Below are positions 1 to 8,766 of a DNA stretch of 64,000 nucleotides, piece after piece. The notes under the pieces were generated by a model, which had not been told where the DNA came from, searched no databases, and was given only the letters and a program-made list of their open reading frames with translations. The position numbers and the translations under genes are program-made. How positions within the stretch are numbered: the stretch's first letter is position 1; each line of letters starts with the position of its first letter. Source of the stretch: JAXHMB01 sp034521755 (GTDB taxonomy: Bacteria > Bacteroidota > Rhodothermia > Balneolales > Balneolaceae); assembly GCA_034521755.1 (NCBI GenBank), contig JAXHMB010000004.1, forward strand, positions 496,001-560,000, read 5' to 3'.

Positions 1-258
1 AAAGTATTCATCAATGTGAAAAAGATAGCGATGGGCAAAGTATTCGAAGAGTGTCCAAAAGAATACAGCTCCTATAAATATCGAGGCACCTGCCAAAAAA
101 GATTCAACAACTTGCATCCTATATCCAATAACCAACAAAATAATTACAGCACTTAAATAAATTGAGGCTGATATATATGGAGGCGCCTTTGTTAAAGGTT
201 CTAAAAACGAATCTCCAAAAATGGTTCCCTGACCTTCATTTTTAATTTCTTTGCTCAT
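1..258 (-). CDS. Fatty acid hydroxylase / sterol desaturase family protein (partial, N-terminal part)
   Basis: The reverse strand from 258 to the window edge is an open frame of 86 codons with no stop, so the gene continues outside the window. It begins MSKEIKNEG, has two hydrophobic stretches (about residues 35-50 and 57-72), and then carries the sequence FEYFAHRYLFH, which matches the first histidine box (HRxxFH) of membrane di-iron fatty-acid hydroxylases and sterol desaturases. The family hydroxylates or desaturates lipid chains in the membrane, for example the 2-position of fatty acids. A second possible ATG lies two codons or so upstream in another frame (263-265) and was not used. The sulfotransferase gene downstream of it in the window is on the same strand. 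The substrate cannot be told from this fragment. Confidence 0.72.
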   Translation of the reverse strand, partial: MSKEIKNEGQGTIFGDSFLEPLTKAPPYISASIYLSAVIILLVIGYRMQVVESFLAGASIFIGAVFFWTLFEYFAHRYLFHIDEYF

Positions 259-355
259 GGCTCATTGCTTTTTTCAAGGTTGTAAATATTCTATAAAAGC
301 AAACTTCAAGGGTAAAAATACATTATTTATTTCATTTAATAAATTGTTTAAAAGG

Positions 356-1474
356 TTAAATTTTTTCTTTAGCAGCTTCAATTATTGGGTAATTCCATTC
401 TTCAAATGCAAATTCCCAGTGTTTATTTAAGGTATTTATTACATAATTTTCATAATTATAGTTCGATGATTTGCCTGATGTTTTTTGTTGTATAAACTTT
501 TCAAAGTAAGGCTCCGCTTGTTTGAACCCAGAAATGTCCAGCTTGTTATATACTGCTTCCAGCTCAGGCAAAGGGCTTTCAACAAAATTTTCGAAGCGAA
601 TTTCTGCAAGCTGTTCTTCGGGGATTATAGTACGTTGTTGAATATAGGCTGACATTAACTTTTTGTATACCTTTACTATCTCCTGCTCGATTTTACGATC
701 GCTAAATTCTTGTAGTGCTAAGTTATCCAGTAGCGTATTCCATAACTTTTTGCTTGAATAAAACACATCATATGGATTACGATGTATGAAAATAAATTTG
801 GCTTTTGGATAGAGTTCGAGGAGCTTTTCAATTCTGCTTGCATTGCCAGGGCTTTTTATGAGTACTTGTAGTCCCCCAGCACTTAAGGAAATTTTCTTAA
901 TCAGAAATGCATAATCTTTTTTCCACTGTTCTATTTCTTGGTTACTGGCTGTTTCAAAAAAGAGGTATTTGTCAAAATACTCTTGTGCATTTTTTGGAAA
1001 AATATGCCCCCAATGCAAGCTGGTAGGAGATATCATGGTTGTCAGGGCAATTTCAATTTCACTGGGACTATCAAGTTCCAGGTTAATAGACATATTTTGA
1101 GCATCCTGAACTAGATTTAACGTATCAGGAATTTTGTTGATCAGCGGTTTAAGAAACTTTTCTGAGTGTAAAAAAATATCAGGAAAGACAACTTGAAACT
1201 TGTTCATAAAACCAAACTGTGGATCTTGTGCCATTAAATATTGCAGAAAACTGGTACCACTGCGCCAGTGTCCAATAATAAAAATAGGGTCGCGGTTAAG
1301 TGTGTGGTGTTTTATTTTTGAGCCATATCTTAACCGTTCAAAAATTCGAAATGGCTCTTGAAGGAAAAGCTTGAGATAAAAGGCTGCAATTCTGCGAAAA
1401 TTTTTTTTGGAGAAAGCTTGATGTTCTTTTAGCTGTGCGGTTAAATTTCGGATAGGATGATGAGTTTTTGCCAC
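356..1474 (-). CDS. Sulfotransferase family protein
   Basis: This 372-residue protein has both PAPS-binding signatures of sulfotransferases. The 5'-phosphosulfate loop is IIGHWRSGTSFL (about residues 66-77), and the 3'-phosphate-binding region is FIFIHRNPYDVFYSS (about 228-242), preceded by VLIKSPGN. The family moves a sulfuryl group from PAPS to a hydroxyl or amine on a lipid, sugar or peptide. There is no signal peptide, so it should act in the cytoplasm. Length fits the Sulfotransfer_3-type proteins. It lies between a lipid hydroxylase and a VOC protein on the same strand, with gaps of about 100 and 66 bases, so an operon is possible. A lipid acceptor is an inference from the hydroxylase neighbour only. 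Confidence 0.85.
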   Translation of the reverse strand: MAKTHHPIRNLTAQLKEHQAFSKKNFRRIAAFYLKLFLQEPFRIFERLRYGSKIKHHTLNRDPIFIIGHWRSGTSFLQYLMAQDPQFGFMNKFQVVFPDIFLHSEKFLKPLINKIPDTLNLVQDAQNMSINLELDSPSEIEIALTTMISPTSLHWGHIFPKNAQEYFDKYLFFETASNQEIEQWKKDYAFLIKKISLSAGGLQVLIKSPGNASRIEKLLELYPKAKFIFIHRNPYDVFYSSKKLWNTLLDNLALQEFSDRKIEQEIVKVYKKLMSAYIQQRTIIPEEQLAEIRFENFVESPLPELEAVYNKLDISGFKQAEPYFEKFIQQKTSGKSSNYNYENYVINTLNKHWEFAFEEWNYPIIEAAKEKI

Positions 1475-1540
1475 GGGATTGTAAACTTTAAACCGGTTTC
1501 AGTTTAAGAAGTAGTGATTCTGTCAAGGGGTTCAAAACAC

Positions 1541-2602
1541 CTACCGAACCCTGCTCAACCTTAAAAATTGTAATATCCATTTTGGTATGGGTTTTTCGGG
1601 AGGGCGTTTTTGTAGATTTAGGTACCAGCCGAATTTTTCCAAAATTGGCAGTTTATGCGTTTCAACAAATTCGATAAGAGTGCCATCAGGGTCTTCTATA
1701 TAACTAAATCTTCCTGCAGCATCGCCCATATCAAACGAATTTTTGCTGTCAACGGTAAATTGAAATCCTTTTTCTTGGCATTCATTTTTTAGTTGATCCA
1801 TTCCCTTTACGTCAAAACAAAGATGGATAAAACCAAGGTCGCCCCAATAGCGATCTGTAAAAATTTTTCTGGGTTTCCTGTCGTAGGTCTGCACTAACTC
1901 AATTTTGCTAGGCCCAAGCAGTTGACTAAAAGAACCTTTTCTGGGTTGGCTGTGGCTTAGCAGTACCCGTCGCATTTTTTGTGTCCCTTGGCTGAGAGCA
2001 TTCAGGTCTTCAAAAACGCCCTCTTCATCATACTCTACAGTATCATATTGCAGAATATCCTTATAGAGCTCAAAAGAACGATCAATATCTGAAACCCCTA
2101 TCATACAACCGGCTACCCCACCGGAATGGTGCTTGCCGTTTGAAAACCAGGAGTTACCTTCCACCATTTGGAAAACCAAGCCATGAGGATCTTTCACAAA
2201 GAAGTGAGGATTGCCGCCTGGATCTTGTTCAATACGATTGCTGACTACATTCACATTTTTTGAGTTCAAAAACTCAAATGTTTCTTCTAGATTTCTACAT
2301 TTAATGCGCGTTCCGAAAATACCGTAGTCTCCAATCGTTACATCAAAGGAGGGGGGGCTGGTTTCTCTGCTTGTGTATTGCCAGACTTCCAGTCCGCCTC
2401 CACCCTGCAGGTTCATAGCGAGGGTAGCTGAGCGACTGTGAACTTCGTCACCTGTATATTGTGTCATTAAATTAGCTTCTGCTGCATCCTGAAAAACACA
2501 AATGTCTGTTCCCAAGTGATTTCTGTACCACTCAAATGCTTTTTCTTCGTTGGGGGTGCCTATACCAATTTGTTGAATCCCGCTTATTATTTTTTTCATC
2601 AA
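1541..2602 (-). CDS. VOC (glyoxalase/bleomycin resistance/dioxygenase) superfamily protein, two domains
   Basis: The 353-residue product contains two vicinal-oxygen-chelate modules. The first (about residues 8-150) starts GIQQIGIGTPN and ends with HFFVKDPHGLVFQMVE. The second (about 160-320) starts GVAGCMIGVSDIDRSFELYKDIL and ends with YIEDPDGTLIEFVETHK. The paired modules resemble extradiol dioxygenase or glyoxalase-like proteins, with His and Glu metal ligands near the start and end of each module. The exact reaction is not recognisable. It is probably cytoplasmic. It is followed 66 bases later by the sulfotransferase gene and could be co-transcribed with it. A methylmalonyl-CoA-epimerase-like or dioxygenase role are both possible. 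Confidence 0.75.
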   Translation of the reverse strand: MMKKIISGIQQIGIGTPNEEKAFEWYRNHLGTDICVFQDAAEANLMTQYTGDEVHSRSATLAMNLQGGGGLEVWQYTSRETSPPSFDVTIGDYGIFGTRIKCRNLEETFEFLNSKNVNVVSNRIEQDPGGNPHFFVKDPHGLVFQMVEGNSWFSNGKHHSGGVAGCMIGVSDIDRSFELYKDILQYDTVEYDEEGVFEDLNALSQGTQKMRRVLLSHSQPRKGSFSQLLGPSKIELVQTYDRKPRKIFTDRYWGDLGFIHLCFDVKGMDQLKNECQEKGFQFTVDSKNSFDMGDAAGRFSYIEDPDGTLIEFVETHKLPILEKFGWYLNLQKRPPEKPIPKWILQFLRLSRVR

Positions 2603-2815
2603 CTAATTAAACTAAAAAGGTTAACCAATTTGGTGATCTTAAATTCTTTAAAACAACAGCTAAAGATATACTTAAGAGAAAAAAAAGAATAAATATTTAT
2701 CTGCCTATATTCAATTAACAAGTTTTTAGAGGGTTTGCACTTCGGGATTGAATTCAAGTTATTGTTTTTCATTATTCAAGAGGTGTTTTTTAAACAGGGT
2801 TATTACAGGTAGAAA

Positions 2816-4351
2816 ATGATCACACATTCTGAAACATCAAAGAAATGGGCACTGGCTGCTACAATTATTGGGTCCAGCATGGCATTTGTAAACGGATCAG
2901 TAGTTAATGTTGCTTTGCCTGCAATACAGACTGCGCTTGATGCCACTGTTGCAGATATGCAGTGGGTGATAAGTATTTATACTTTTATTTTGGGTACACT
3001 TATTTTAACAGGAGGCTCTGCCGGTGATTATTATGGAAGAAAAAGAATCTTTGGGTTAGGAATCTTTATTTTTTTGCTGTCAACGATTTGGTGTGGCTTA
3101 GCACCTAATGTACAGCAACTTATACTGGCCAGAGCGGGACAGGCTTTAGGTGGAGCTTTTATGATTCCGGGAAGCCTTGCTATTATTACAGATCTGTATG
3201 AAGAGGGAGAGCGGGGAAAAGCCATAGGCACATGGTCTGCGGCAACAGCATTGGCTACAGCAACGGGACCATTGATGGGCGGGATACTCGTTGATTATTT
3301 TTCTTGGCGGTTTATTTTTTTAATTAGCGTACCGATGGCTGTTATTGCATTGGCTATACTCTTTTGGCGGGTTCCTGAAAGTAAAGAACGAGAACAAAAT
3401 GCCAAGCCGGATTGGGGGGGATCTTTGCTGGCTACGCTAAGTCTGGGACTCATTTGTTACGGGCTGATTGAAGGATCAGAATTTGGAATGATACATCCCT
3501 TTGTGTTATTGACACTGGCAACCGGAGGATTAGTTTTGACAGCCTTTATTTGGCTTGAAAAGAAAACAGAAAACCCCATGGTACCGCTTTCCATTTTTAA
3601 ATCGAGTACGTTTTCCGGTGCTAATTTAGTAACTATGTCATTCTTTTTGTCATTAGCCGGCGTATTTTTTTTACTTCCCTTTAACCTAATACAAGTACAG
3701 GGGTATTCTGCTACAGCTGCTGGAGCGGCATTTATTCCCTTTCCACTTTTGGTTGGAAGCCTGTCACGCTGGTCTGGTGGGTTAATTGCTCGTTATGGTG
3801 CGCGACCAATGTTGGTTGTTGGTCCGGTGCTGACAAGTTTGGGTTTTGTGCTTTTAGGTATTTTAGGAGATGGCAGTTCTTACTGGGTTAATTTTTTGCC
3901 GGGAATAGCCTTTATGGGCTTGGGAGTAGCGGTAAGTTTTGCGCCCCTTAATACTGTAGTGATGAGTTCTGTAGATCAGTCTTTAACGGGAACAGCTTCA
4001 GGAATAAATAAGGCTGTATCACGTCTTTCGGGAATGCTTTCGGTTGCACTTTTGGGAGCAGTGGCTATAAATATTTTTGGCAGCGAATTGCTGGAGTGGA
4101 TGCAGTACAACGACATCCCCGATCACTTGAGTAAAGAAATGATAGAACAAAAAGCCAACCTGGTCAAAGCAGTAATACCGGAACAGGTAGATCCTGCAAT
4201 GAGAAAAGTTTTGCAAAAAGGCCTCAACGAGTCTTTTCTAAACAGTTTTAAAACGATGATGTACATTTCTGCAGGTATTGTTCTTTGTGGAGCGCCATGT
4301 GCTGCAACTATGGTTAATTACCATCCGGGAAGGGACGAAGAGAAAAAATAA
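2816..4351 (+). CDS. MFS drug:H+ antiporter, DHA2 (EmrB/QacA) type
   Basis: This is a 511-residue, highly hydrophobic protein with about 14 predicted membrane segments, the length and topology of the DHA2 family. The N-terminus shows GSSMAFVNGSVVNVALPAIQ, close to the family D/N-xxxxNVALP signature, followed by MQWVISIYTF. The loop after helix 2 is GDYYGRKR, the MFS motif A. Motif C (GPLMGGILVDYFSWRFIF) follows helix 5. It should export drugs or metabolites across the inner membrane with proton exchange. It is divergent from the VOC gene and sits 85 bases upstream of the PLP decarboxylase on the same strand, so it may export a decarboxylation product, but that link is only positional. Confidence 0.88.
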   Translation: MITHSETSKKWALAATIIGSSMAFVNGSVVNVALPAIQTALDATVADMQWVISIYTFILGTLILTGGSAGDYYGRKRIFGLGIFIFLLSTIWCGLAPNVQQLILARAGQALGGAFMIPGSLAIITDLYEEGERGKAIGTWSAATALATATGPLMGGILVDYFSWRFIFLISVPMAVIALAILFWRVPESKEREQNAKPDWGGSLLATLSLGLICYGLIEGSEFGMIHPFVLLTLATGGLVLTAFIWLEKKTENPMVPLSIFKSSTFSGANLVTMSFFLSLAGVFFLLPFNLIQVQGYSATAAGAAFIPFPLLVGSLSRWSGGLIARYGARPMLVVGPVLTSLGFVLLGILGDGSSYWVNFLPGIAFMGLGVAVSFAPLNTVVMSSVDQSLTGTASGINKAVSRLSGMLSVALLGAVAINIFGSELLEWMQYNDIPDHLSKEMIEQKANLVKAVIPEQVDPAMRKVLQKGLNESFLNSFKTMMYISAGIVLCGAPCAATMVNYHPGRDEEKK

Positions 4352-4436
4352 AGTATATTGCTATCCCTTGTTTTAAAAGAATCGTTACGATCAGCCGTTT
4401 TTTAAAAAAAGTTATAACTTAAAGGTCCTTGCATAA

Positions 4437-5882
4437 ATGAATCTTGATGTCTCCTCTCAACAATTTCATCAATGGTTAGAACAAGCCGGCAAGCTAATTG
4501 AGGAGTACTATAATCAAAAAAAGGAACAGAAGGTTTTTGCCGGCAAGTCACCTGAAGAAGTGATGGCTTTGTTTGAAGAACCACTACCCGAGAGGGGGAT
4601 GCAAATGGAGGATCTCCTGGATAAAGTCCGGGATGATGTTCTTGGAAGCATTACCAATAGTGCCGGCCCCAGGTATTACGGCTATATAACGGGAGGGGGC
4701 AACCAGGCAGCAGTATTGGCGGAGATGATTAAGGCATCGCTTAATCAAAATAACCTGAAGTGGCATTCGTCGCCGGTCAGTACCGAAATGGAACGACTGG
4801 TAATGCGATGGGTGGCAGAGTTTATTGGTTATCCCACGGGCAGTGCCGGGGTATTACTAAGCGGAGGGTCGGTAGCGAACCATAACTGTCTGGCGGTGGC
4901 ACGCACCATAAAAGCGCCGGTAAATGTTGCGGAAGAAGGATTATATAATTGTCCCCTATTGACTGTCTATGTTTCTGAAGAAGGACACTCCAGCTTTGAT
5001 AAAGGAGTGGATATGCTGGGTATAGGCAAGAAATATTTGCGGAAGATTCCGACCAATGACGATTTGCAAATGGATACAGAAGCGCTTGAGAAAAAAATTC
5101 TAGAAGATAAAGATGCGGGCTTTTATCCCATTTGTGCTATTGGAGTCGCAGGAACAACCAACAATGGTGCATTGGATGATTTAAAAGCAGTTTCCAGAAT
5201 TTGTAAGAAGTATGATCTGTGGTTTCATGTAGATGCCGCCTATGGTGGTCCGGCTGCCGCAGTTCCTAAAGTGAGCTCATACTTTGATGGAATTAAGGAA
5301 GCTGATTCCGTGGTCATCAATCCCCATAAGTGGATGTATGTACCTTTTGAGGCGGGTGGCGTACTTGTTAAAAACCCTGAACACCTTCGCCAAACTTTTA
5401 GCACTATACCCGATTATCTGAAATCGGATAAAGAAGACCGTACGCGAACAGACCTGATGGAATATAATCTTCCGCTCACCAAAGAGTTCAAATCACTGAA
5501 AGTATGGATGACTCTGAAAACCTATGGGGCTGCAAAAATAAGGGAGACGATTGAAGCTGACATTGATAAAGCCACATATTTAGTCCGGAAGGTAAAAGGG
5601 CATAGCAACTTCGAAATGGTGGCCCCGGCGCCGCTTTCTATAGTTTGTTTTCGGTATAATCCCGGTGGACTTGATAACTCTGCTCTTGATTCACTGAATG
5701 ACAGTATTGTTGAGAGAATAGAATCAGATGGGCGGGTATTTCTAACAGGCACCAAGATTAAGGGAATATCAGCTCTCAGAGTGTGTTTTATCAATCATCG
5801 TACAACCAACGAAGACATTGACTTTCTTGTCAAAACGGTAGCTGAAATTGGGCAAAAAGCATATAGAGAAGCAAATATTTAG
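4437..5882 (+). CDS. Pyridoxal-dependent group II amino acid decarboxylase
   Basis: The 481-residue protein matches the aromatic-L-amino-acid/glutamate decarboxylase fold type I family. Visible features are RYYGYITGGGNQAA near residue 80, the substrate and PLP loop SGGSVANHN (about 143-151), the phosphate-stacking region EGHSSFDK, HVDAAYGGPA with the PLP-binding Asp, and NPHKWMY carrying the Schiff-base lysine at position 298. It removes CO2 from an amino acid to give an amine, in the cytoplasm. Substrate preference (aromatic amino acid, cysteine sulfinate, cysteate, aspartate) cannot be decided by eye. It follows the MFS exporter by 85 bases and precedes an oxoamine synthase. Confidence 0.88.
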   Translation: MNLDVSSQQFHQWLEQAGKLIEEYYNQKKEQKVFAGKSPEEVMALFEEPLPERGMQMEDLLDKVRDDVLGSITNSAGPRYYGYITGGGNQAAVLAEMIKASLNQNNLKWHSSPVSTEMERLVMRWVAEFIGYPTGSAGVLLSGGSVANHNCLAVARTIKAPVNVAEEGLYNCPLLTVYVSEEGHSSFDKGVDMLGIGKKYLRKIPTNDDLQMDTEALEKKILEDKDAGFYPICAIGVAGTTNNGALDDLKAVSRICKKYDLWFHVDAAYGGPAAAVPKVSSYFDGIKEADSVVINPHKWMYVPFEAGGVLVKNPEHLRQTFSTIPDYLKSDKEDRTRTDLMEYNLPLTKEFKSLKVWMTLKTYGAAKIRETIEADIDKATYLVRKVKGHSNFEMVAPAPLSIVCFRYNPGGLDNSALDSLNDSIVERIESDGRVFLTGTKIKGISALRVCFINHRTTNEDIDFLVKTVAEIGQKAYREANI

Positions 5883-5949
5883 CTTTTTATTGCTAAAGCT
5901 TCATTTTTGAGAAAAGCTGAAATTTGCGTACCTTTTTTCCGTCTTTTGT

Positions 5950-5971
5950 AAGGCCGTTCAGGCCTTTTATA
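5950..5971 (+). terminator. Possible rho-independent terminator after PLP decarboxylase
   Basis: A 6-bp perfect stem (AAGGCC / GGCCTT, arms 5950-5955 and 5961-5966) with a 5-base loop is followed by a T-rich tract. It sits 68 bases after the decarboxylase stop and 55 bases before the next start. Confidence 0.4.
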
Positions 5972-6025
5972 TTTTGTATATTACTCTCATCTTAACCCAA
6001 ACCAAAGTAATCATTACAACGGGAT

Positions 6026-7258
6026 ATGGATTTATTTGATAAGCTTCAGGGCAGACCCGGACCACTCGGAGAATTTACATCAGAAGGATATGGATATTAT
6101 ACCTTTCCGAAATTAGAAGGACCCCTGGGCCCGGTAATGAAGTTTAACGACAAGGATGTCATTGTATGGAGTATTAATGACTATCTGGGTATCGGTGGAC
6201 TTGAAGAAGTAAAAGAATTTGATGCAAAGGTAGCGGCCGAGTACGGTTTTAGCACGCCTATGGGCGCCCGTCTGATGACCGGCAACTCAACCAAGCATGA
6301 AAAGCTGGAAGAAGAACTGGCTGATTTTGTACGTAAGGAATCTGCGCTATTGCTAAATTATGGCTACCAGGGAATAATGAGTGTGATTCATGCGCTGGTT
6401 GATCGGAATGACTTTCTGATTTATGATGAACTTTCTCATGCCTGTATTGTAGATGGCAAGCAGTTGGCAATGGCCGAGAAATTTGTTTTCAAGCATAACG
6501 ATATTGAAAGTTTTGAAAAACAGCTGGAAAGAGCTCATCGCAAAGCCAAGCCGGAGTCTTCAATTTTGGTTGTTACGGAAGGAGCGTTTGGGATGACCGG
6601 AGACCTCGGTATTCTCAACGAAATGATTGCCCTTAAAGATAAGTATCCTTTCCGTCTTTTGGTTGATGATGCTCACGGACTTGGAACGATGGGTGAAGAT
6701 GGTTCCGGAACAGGAACGCATCTTGGTTGTCATGATGACATTGATATTTACTTTGGTACATTCGCCAAGGCATTTGCAATTATAGGTGCTTTTGTAGCCT
6801 GTGAAGAGCGTGTTAAAGAATTTTTGAAAGCTAATGTACGAAGTCAGATTTTTGCTAAATCTGTTCCGATGCCTATCGTTGAATCAGTTCGCCATCGATT
6901 GAGACTTATGCGTGAACACCCTGAGTGGCGGGAACAGCTTTGGGAAAACACCCAAAAACTGCGACAGGGACTCATAGATATTGGTTATCATGTGATGCCG
7001 GCTGAATGTCCCGTGACCCCGGTACTGACAGAGGGTAGTACCGAGCTTTGCCAAACTATCATGCGCAAGCTGCGTGAAGATCATGGGGTGTTTGTGAGTG
7101 GAGTTACTTATCCTGTAGTGCCCAAGGGTACGGTGTTGATTCGACTTATTCCAACAGCTTCACACACTGATGAACATATTCAGAAAACATTAGACGCATT
7201 TGAAGCGATCAAAGATGTGGTAATGCCGGCTAAAGGGAAAGAGAAACTGACGGCATAA
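6026..7258 (+). CDS. Alpha-oxoamine synthase family enzyme (serine palmitoyltransferase / cysteate acyltransferase-like)
   Basis: This 410-residue fold-type I PLP enzyme belongs with KBL, BioF, ALA synthase and serine palmitoyltransferase. It has MGARLMTGNSTKHEKLEEEL near residue 80, LLVDDAHGLGTMG (PLP Asp and His), and FGTFAKAFAIIGAFVA with the Schiff-base lysine at 248. The family condenses an amino acid with an acyl-CoA or acyl-ACP and releases CO2. The FGTFAK..IGAF form and the N-terminus (GYYTFPKLEGPLGP) are typical of Bacteroidota sphingolipid-type homologues rather than BioF. In these bacteria the product could be 3-ketosphinganine from serine, or a capnine precursor from cysteate. KBL is less likely. 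It is a single gene with its own terminator. Confidence 0.82.
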   Translation: MDLFDKLQGRPGPLGEFTSEGYGYYTFPKLEGPLGPVMKFNDKDVIVWSINDYLGIGGLEEVKEFDAKVAAEYGFSTPMGARLMTGNSTKHEKLEEELADFVRKESALLLNYGYQGIMSVIHALVDRNDFLIYDELSHACIVDGKQLAMAEKFVFKHNDIESFEKQLERAHRKAKPESSILVVTEGAFGMTGDLGILNEMIALKDKYPFRLLVDDAHGLGTMGEDGSGTGTHLGCHDDIDIYFGTFAKAFAIIGAFVACEERVKEFLKANVRSQIFAKSVPMPIVESVRHRLRLMREHPEWREQLWENTQKLRQGLIDIGYHVMPAECPVTPVLTEGSTELCQTIMRKLREDHGVFVSGVTYPVVPKGTVLIRLIPTASHTDEHIQKTLDAFEAIKDVVMPAKGKEKLTA

Positions 7259-7281
7259 GTAAAGCCCCAGGAAAAGAGAAG

Positions 7282-7318
7282 GCTTTCCATTACTAGAATG
7301 TAGTGGAAAGCTTTTTTT
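7282..7318 (+). terminator. Rho-independent terminator
   Basis: A 12-bp stem (arms 7282-7293 and 7300-7311, one G-T pair) with a 6-base loop is followed by seven T residues. It lies 24 bases after the oxoamine synthase stop. It also falls just beyond the convergent helicase-like gene and may act on both strands. Confidence 0.9.
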
Positions 7319-7327
7319 ATTATCCGA

Positions 7328-8683
7328 TCAGGAAAATAGCTTTTTGAAAAATTCTACAACGCCTGTTCGTTCGTCGGCGTCACCGCTGCGCCCACCGCTT
7401 AGCTTATCATAAGAAGGTCGGGGCAGTTCCATTTTGTTTCCTTTATTTTGCCCTTTGTTATTACCGCCTCGTTTAGGCCGCTCTTTCTTCTTATTGCTTT
7501 GTTTGTTTTTACGCTGCTTGAGCTTTTCGTTTACCTTGTCAGGCAGTGGAATCTCTTCAGGCGATTGTCCCAGTTCATTTTCCAGCTCTTTAATATCGCT
7601 GCGATCCTGCTTGGAAACGAGTGAAACCATGCGGGCTGCTTTCCCGGATCCTACCAGGTTGGCTCTATAGCGATATTCATCAGAGTCGTTGGGTACGTCG
7701 TAGTTGATAACCTGTGTAATTTTATCAAGATCTAATTCTCCGGCAGAAATGTCGGCCACAAGAAGGTATTGCACATCACCGTTGGAGAAGTTGGCAAATC
7801 GTTGAGCATGTTTTTCATCAGAAAGTTTTCCATGCAGGCTTGTAGCTTTCAGATTTCGCTTACGGAAGACGCGATAGAGTCGGTCTGTTCCCCTTTTGGA
7901 TGCTGTAAAGACTACACAACGGTCATCAGGGGTGTTCTCCAGATGCGCCATCAGCGTAGTAATTTTCATGCGCGGAGGCACATTGATATAGTGCTGAGTA
8001 AGATCTTGAGGAACCTCAGGCGGAGCGCCTGCTTCTCCATCAGGGCCGCCCGTTTCAAAACCGATTACTTCAGGTTCATCAAGGAAGTATTTGGCAAAAG
8101 AGGTAACCTCTTTGTTAAGCTCGTTAGAAATAAGCACGTTTTGACAGTCGCTCATCACCCGCTTGTTGATGGCCTTGAGCTTGTCAACAAGTCCTATGGA
8201 AACCATTTGATCCATAGAATCTATAATCATGCAATCTACATGTCGGAAGATAAATTTATTTTCTTCCAGGATATCCAGCAGGCGTCCCGGGTTTGCCACA
8301 AGAATAGGCACACCACTTTCAATGGATTTCTGTTGTTCTTCCTGGTTTCCATCCAGATGTATGGCTGCACATTCTACCTGAGCATGATAACCCATAGCCC
8401 AAATAAGCTCGTCAATTTCTGTAGCTTCCTTGGGGTTGGGTGTCAGAATAAGGATATGCGTACCCTTCGGCTCATCAATGGCAGAAAACTTTTGGAGAGC
8501 AGAGATGCCAATAACGCCGTTTTTATCACTCCCATCTTCAGCCTTGATAAGGACATCTTTCTTTTCAAGGATGGCAGGCAGTACAGCTTGTTGCAGTTCG
8601 GTTGGTTTGTCTTTTTTAACGTCCTTGAGTCCGCTCATCATTGCCGGACTCAGGTTCAATTCTTCAAAATTCAACGTTCTCAC
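7328..8683 (-). CDS. DEAD-box helicase-like protein with degenerate ATPase motifs
   Basis: The 451-residue protein aligns along its length with DEAD-box RNA helicases but has lost most catalytic motifs. The Q motif is recognisable (PTELQQAVLPAIL, 27-39). Motif I reads AEDGSDKNG (48-56) instead of AxxGxGKT. Motif Ia is TPNPKEATEI, the TPGR motif is NPGR (131-134), and motif II is DSMD (155-158) instead of DEAD. In the second RecA domain VVFTASKRGTDRLYRVF and LHGKLSDEKHAQRF are kept, but motif V is VADISAGELD and motif VI is YRANLVGSGKAA instead of HRxGRxGR. The tail is rich in Lys, Asn and Gln, as in RNA-binding extensions. ATP hydrolysis looks unlikely; an RNA-binding or ribosome-linked structural role is an inference. 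The frame is intact. Confidence 0.8.
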   Translation of the reverse strand: MRTLNFEELNLSPAMMSGLKDVKKDKPTELQQAVLPAILEKKDVLIKAEDGSDKNGVIGISALQKFSAIDEPKGTHILILTPNPKEATEIDELIWAMGYHAQVECAAIHLDGNQEEQQKSIESGVPILVANPGRLLDILEENKFIFRHVDCMIIDSMDQMVSIGLVDKLKAINKRVMSDCQNVLISNELNKEVTSFAKYFLDEPEVIGFETGGPDGEAGAPPEVPQDLTQHYINVPPRMKITTLMAHLENTPDDRCVVFTASKRGTDRLYRVFRKRNLKATSLHGKLSDEKHAQRFANFSNGDVQYLLVADISAGELDLDKITQVINYDVPNDSDEYRYRANLVGSGKAARMVSLVSKQDRSDIKELENELGQSPEEIPLPDKVNEKLKQRKNKQSNKKKERPKRGGNNKGQNKGNKMELPRPSYDKLSGGRSGDADERTGVVEFFKKLFS

Positions 8684-8766
8684 CTCAATTTTTATTTAAC
8701 ATTGTGCTTCTCGCACCGCTTCAAAAACAAGCGATGCACATTAGGTGCCTGAATATACAAAACTTA

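Noticed and set aside
7769..8752. Plus-strand open frame of 327 codons across the helicase-like gene
   Set aside because: It is entirely antisense to a gene with a clear DEAD-box layout, and the translation has no domain, signal or composition of a real protein.
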